A DNA stretch of 64,000 bases from Rudanella paleaurantiibacter. GTDB taxonomy: Bacteria; Bacteroidota; Bacteroidia; Cytophagales; Spirosomataceae. The stretch covers positions 186,001 through 250,000 of the forward strand of contig NZ_WELI01000001.1 in NCBI RefSeq assembly GCF_009184635.1, given 5' to 3'. Made by a program: the position numbers and the translations under genes. Within the stretch, counting starts at the first letter, position 1. The number at the start of each line of letters is the position of its first letter. Below the pieces are notes generated by a model. The model was not told where the DNA came from and ran no database searches. It saw only the letters and a list, made by a program, of their open reading frames with translations. Below are positions 61,169 through 64,000 of the stretch, in pieces.

Positions 61169-61762
61169 ATGGAAAATAAAGACATTTTGGACGACGAACA
61201 ACAGCAGACCAACCCACAAACTGACAGTGCCGATCACGAAACCCTCACCACCGATGAGGCCGTGACTGTAAACGGCGGAACTGCCGGAGGGGAGGGCCAG
61301 GCCGCTACTGAATCAGCCGAAGACAAGACGTACAAGGAGTTGGTTGAACTGAAAGATAAATACCTGCGTCTGTACGCCGACTTTGAGAACTTCCGTCGGC
61401 GCACGGCTAAGGAAAAAATGGAACTGATTGCCAACGCGAATGAAGGCATGCTGGTGGCATTGTTGCCGGTGGTCGACGATTTTGAGCGGGCTATGCAGGC
61501 CATCGATAAAGCCGAAGATGTGGCCGCTGTGAAAGAAGGCGTCAGCCTGATTTATCACAAACTGAGCCGTACCCTCGAAAGCAAAGGCCTGAAACCGATG
61601 GTGGCTAAAGGTGAAGTATTCAACGCAGACCTGCACGAGTCGATCACGCAGTTTCCGGCTCCGAGCGACGATCTGAAAGGAAAAGTAATCGACGAAACCG
61701 AGCGCGGTTATTATCTCAACGACAAAGTCATCCGGTTTGCAAAGGTGATCGTAGGAAGTTAA
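61169..61762 (+). CDS. grpE: Nucleotide exchange factor GrpE
   Basis: A 197-aa co-chaperone that releases ADP from DnaK. A disordered acidic N-terminus (ENKDILDDEQQQTNPQTDSA, about 1-55) precedes the long dimerisation helix (LKDKYLRLYADFENFRRRTA) and the beta-wing head (VDDFERAMQA; GLKPMVAKGEVFNADLHESI; KVIDETERGYYLNDKVIRFA). ATG 61169 is chosen over a start four codons earlier. It is followed by an octamer-armed palindrome and dnaJ; dnaK is not adjacent. Confidence 0.96.
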   Translation: MENKDILDDEQQQTNPQTDSADHETLTTDEAVTVNGGTAGGEGQAATESAEDKTYKELVELKDKYLRLYADFENFRRRTAKEKMELIANANEGMLVALLPVVDDFERAMQAIDKAEDVAAVKEGVSLIYHKLSRTLESKGLKPMVAKGEVFNADLHESITQFPAPSDDLKGKVIDETERGYYLNDKVIRFAKVIVGS

Positions 61763-61765
61763 ACT

Positions 61766-61851
61766 AATTGAGTGAATGAGTGATTGAGTAATTGAGTGAA
61801 TAGTTTAAAGACTTCTCACACAATCACTTATTCGCTCAATCGCTCATTGAA
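61766..61851. repeat. Octamer-armed inverted repeat, copy 3, between grpE and dnaJ
   Basis: The left arm (61766-61801) is TTGAGTGA/ATGAGTGA/TTGAGTAA/TTGAGTGA; the right arm (61812-61849) is the inverted counterpart (CAATCACTTATTCGCTCAAT). It begins 4 bp after the grpE stop and ends a few bases before the dnaJ ATG, thus filling the intercistronic gap. Same family as 9013-9099 and 48677-48790. Confidence 0.8.
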
Positions 61852-61854
61852 AAC

Positions 61855-63018
61855 ATGGCGACGAAACGAGATTATTACGAAATATTAGGCGTTGAAAAAG
61901 GCGCTTCGGCGGAAGATATCAAGAAGGCCTATCGGAAGATGGCCATCAAATATCACCCGGACAAAAACCCGGACGACCCGTCGGCCGAAGAGAAATTCAA
62001 AGAGGCCGCCGAAGCCTACGATGTACTGAGCGATGCCAATAAGCGGGCGCGCTACGATCAGTTTGGCCATGCCGGACTCGGTGGTGCGGCAAGCGGTGGC
62101 GGCTACGGAGCGGGCGGCCCATCGATGGAGGATATTTTCAGCCAGTTTGGCGACATCTTCGGTGAGGAGTCTCCGTTTGGTAGCTTCTTCAACCGGGGCG
62201 GTGGCGGTTCGCGGCAGCGCGTTCGGCGCGGCTCCGACCTGCGCATCAAGCTGAAGCTGAACCTACAGGAAGTAGCCAACGGCGTTGAGAAAAAGATCAA
62301 GGTAAAGCGCCACGTTTCGTGTACCACCTGCGGAGGTAACGGCTCTAAGAACGGTACGGCCGTCCAGACTTGTTCGTCGTGCAACGGCACGGGTCAGGTT
62401 CGGAAGGTGGTGAATACCATGCTCGGACAGATGGTGTCGACCAGCACATGCCCTACCTGTAACGGCGAAGGCAAAATTGTGACCGACCGCTGTGATGCTT
62501 GCTTCGGCGAGGGTCGGGTGCTCGAAGAAGACGTAATCCCGATCAAGATTCCGGCGGGTGTAGCCGAGGGAATCCAGCTCTCGGTGGGCGGTAAGGGCAA
62601 CGTACCTCCCCGTGGGGGCGTGGCCGGCGACCTGCTCATTGTGGTTGAAGAAGAAGAAGATGTTGACCTCAAGCGCGACGGCAGCAACGTGGTGTACGAC
62701 TTGTACGTTACGTTCCCCGATGCGGCTTTGGGTACGAGTGTCGAGGTGCCAACCATCGACGGGCGCGCCCGCATTACGCTCGAACCGGGCACACAAAGCG
62801 GCAAAATCCTGCGTCTGAAAGGCAAAGGTATCAAAGAGCTCAATGGCTACGGCCGGGGCGATCAACTGATTCACGTGAACGTGTGGACTCCCCGTACCAT
62901 TTCATCAGAAGAGCGGGCTATTCTCGAAAAACTGCGCGCATCGCCCAATTTCCAGCCTAAGCCGAACAAAAACGAGAAAGGCTTCTTCGAGAAGATGAAA
63001 GACTTCTTTCATGGTTGA
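61855..63018 (+). CDS. dnaJ: Chaperone protein DnaJ
   Basis: A 387-aa type I J-protein. It delivers substrates to DnaK and stimulates its ATPase. J domain (1-70) with HPD in [14 protein letters not shown]; Gly/Phe-rich linker (about 75-120, [14 protein letters not shown]); zinc-binding domain with four CxxCxGxG repeats ([32 protein letters not shown]); then the C-terminal substrate-binding and dimerisation domains. Full length. A strong intrinsic terminator follows 27 bp after the stop. Confidence 0.97.
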   Translation: MATKRDYYEILGVEKGASAEDIKKAYRKMAIKYHPDKNPDDPSAEEKFKEAAEAYDVLSDANKRARYDQFGHAGLGGAASGGGYGAGGPSMEDIFSQFGDIFGEESPFGSFFNRGGGGSRQRVRRGSDLRIKLKLNLQEVANGVEKKIKVKRHVSCTTCGGNGSKNGTAVQTCSSCNGTGQVRKVVNTMLGQMVSTSTCPTCNGEGKIVTDRCDACFGEGRVLEEDVIPIKIPAGVAEGIQLSVGGKGNVPPRGGVAGDLLIVVEEEEDVDLKRDGSNVVYDLYVTFPDAALGTSVEVPTIDGRARITLEPGTQSGKILRLKGKGIKELNGYGRGDQLIHVNVWTPRTISSEERAILEKLRASPNFQPKPNKNEKGFFEKMKDFFHG

Positions 63019-63044
63019 AAGCGATTTTTAGCGCACTGGCTATC

Positions 63045-63083
63045 AAAAAAAGCCGTCAGGTCCCAGACCTGACGGCTTTTTTT
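63045..63083 (+). terminator. Rho-independent terminator after dnaJ
   Basis: A perfect stem (AAAAAAAGCCGTCAGGT with its complement, 17 bp including the A/T tract) with a 5-nt loop and a run of seven T. It works in either direction, but the nearest gene on the other strand ends at 63163. Confidence 0.92.
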
Positions 63084-63162
63084 GTGAAAATACGAAGGAA
63101 AATGGATAGACATGACATTTCTCTAAACGAGATGTCATGTCTCCCTGCCCCACGCTTTTCTG

Positions 63163-63387
63163 CTACAGCCCTTTTCTGCTCAACTCTTTGCGCACCTTTT
63201 CGGCCGCGGCCAAATCGGTAAGGGTCACTCCAAGGCGCTTGCGCAGGGTGGGCGAGGTGGTCAGCATCTCGCTCGCAATCTGAATGAGCAGGGCAGCCGT
63301 AGCCGTACCGTTGGCCTTATGACGGCGGGCCGGAACTGCCGCAGGCGCATTGTATGTAGTGGTGGTCAGCAGTTCTAGCGATTTCAT
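63163..63387 (-). CDS. Small hypothetical protein
   Basis: A 74-aa protein, starting MKSLELLTTTTYNAPAAVPA. A basic linker (RRHKANGT) leads to two helices (AALLIQIASEMLTTSPTLRK; LTDLAAAEKVRKELSRKGL). No signal peptide and no recognised family. GC content and codon use fit the host. The start is close to a promoter-sized gap of about 200 bp to the next minus-strand gene. Confidence 0.55.
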   Translation of the reverse strand: MKSLELLTTTTYNAPAAVPARRHKANGTATAALLIQIASEMLTTSPTLRKRLGVTLTDLAAAEKVRKELSRKGL

Positions 63388-63527
63388 TGTGCGTTGTATC
63401 CGTTGTTTCTGGTCTGCTTATAGAACAATAAAATGGCCGTTTTAGCTCATTTAAGCCTACTTTTAGCGATAAATAGTACACAATTTGGCCTTGTTTTTGG
63501 GGTCTGATTTAAGGCGTGCCCGTAAGC

Positions 63528-63567
63528 AAAACACCCCTGCCGACGCGGTGCCGACAGGGGTGTTTTT
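63528..63567. terminator. Bidirectional terminator downstream of the DUF2723-like gene
   Basis: AAAACACCCCTG pairs with CAGGGGTGTTTT (12 bp) around a 15-nt loop. On the minus strand it lies about 21 bp after the stop codon at 63588, and the stem ends in TTTTGC; on the plus strand in TTTTTG. Confidence 0.8.
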
Positions 63568-63587
63568 GAATATAATTGGCGTGCTGA

Positions 63588-64000
63588 TTAACCGCCGTAA
63601 GCCGAATAGTGCTTTTCGAGCAGGGCTTCGTACTTCTGGGCGAGAGCATCCTGCTTGGCTTCTTTGCAGGCTTCAACAATTGAGTTGAGGCTGTACAGAT
63701 CCGACCGAACATCACCAAACTGCCGACCCGACGTTTTGTTGTAAGTCAGGTTCTGGTCAATGCGGGTCACCATCGTATCGGCAATTTCGAGGGCCTTCTT
63801 GGTGTCGCCTACGTTGAAGTATAGCTGCACGAAGTTCGACGAAATCTGGTCGAAGGGAATGGTGCTGTCGGGGATTACGCTGAGCGAGTAGTCGAGTACC
63901 TTTTTGGCTTCGGCTTTTTTACCCTCGCGAATCAATTGATCGGCCAACCGGAAGAACGCGATCCGTGCCGTTAGCACCGGCGACCCTTTATACGTTTCGT
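63588..64000 (-). CDS. C-terminus of a probable DUF2723-family protein (partial)
   Basis: The frame is open to the window edge, so only the last about 137 residues are seen. They are helical, TPR-like: 'ETYKGSPVLTARIAFFRLAD', 'LIREGKKAEAKKVLDYSLSV', 'IPDSTIPFDQISSNFVQLYF', 'VGDTKKALEIADTMVTRIDQ'. This layout matches my recollection of the C-terminal part of Bacteroidota DUF2723 membrane proteins (putative O-mannosyltransferase-like glycosyltransferases of about 1000 aa). The catalytic and membrane parts lie outside the window. An in-frame GTG at 63977 is not the true start. Confidence 0.6.
   Translation of the reverse strand, partial: ETYKGSPVLTARIAFFRLADQLIREGKKAEAKKVLDYSLSVIPDSTIPFDQISSNFVQLYFNVGDTKKALEIADTMVTRIDQNLTYNKTSGRQFGDVRSDLYSLNSIVEACKEAKQDALAQKYEALLEKHYSAYGG

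Overview
The window is 64 kb of a chromosome from a Bacteroidota bacterium, most likely order Cytophagales and probably Spirosomataceae. The evidence is a DUF1501 protein ending in a type IX secretion (T9SS) sorting domain, a CarboxypepD_reg/outer-membrane beta-barrel receptor, many signal-peptide lipoproteins, DUF1800/DUF1501 pairing, a DUF2723 protein, and weak Shine-Dalgarno sequences. The genus cannot be fixed from the sequence. No rRNA, CRISPR array, prophage or convincing tRNA is present. Most of the window is GC-rich housekeeping and envelope sequence; two stretches (about 4.9-6.6 kb and 12.4-14.1 kb) are clearly more AT-rich.

Layout. 0-0.75 kb: secreted and PKD lipoproteins (minus strand). 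0.9-7.3 kb: a 1260-aa hybrid histidine kinase, then an AT-rich insert with two secreted proteins and an IS3 transposase remnant, then a second diverged copy of the kinase's HPt end. 7.3-12.4 kb: DinB-like, WapI-like, CheY-like, MBL-fold, MpaB-like genes and mnmE. 12.5-14.1 kb: a three-gene HipBST-type toxin-antitoxin operon with palindromic operators. 14.1-21.2 kb: a CYP152 peroxygenase, a DUF892 protein, a GH1-like hydrolase, treZ and two tandem DUF421 membrane proteins, which read like a stress/desiccation group. 21.2-25.7 kb: orphan sdhB, a PIF1-like helicase and a barrel protein. 26-33.4 kb: an outer-membrane receptor, an S41 protease, a D-threonine-aldolase-like enzyme with an M19 dipeptidase, and an Uma2 protein. 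33.6-38.3 kb: trpS, maeB and a formylglycine-generating-enzyme lipoprotein. 38.7-43.7 kb: DUF1501/DUF1800 pair and an acyl-CoA synthetase. 44-51.7 kb: an 11-mer-repeat protein, msrA, a FtsX/MacB-type ABC exporter with an SGNH esterase, and a beta-propeller-like lipoprotein. 51.7-55 kb: NIF3-like, ArsC/Spx-like and CehA/McbA-like genes. 56-64 kb: ApnL-like, kynU, TetR, queG, grpE-dnaJ and the C-terminus of a probable DUF2723 protein.

The most striking non-genic content is repeats. Two copies of a 159-bp element (33415-33573 and 52669-52827) share 17-bp terminal inverted repeats, an inner hairpin of about 35 bp and 6-7 bp flanking direct repeats, which is the signature of a non-autonomous transposable element (MITE-like). 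Separately, about ten intergenic palindromes have arms built of short tandem units of 7 or 8 bp. Many lie in gaps between co-directional genes (RR-MBL, MpaB-mnmE, maeB-trpS, ABC ATPase-permease, grpE-dnaJ), abutting or overlapping start and stop codons. These may be post-transcriptional elements comparable in role to REP/BIME sequences, but different in build.
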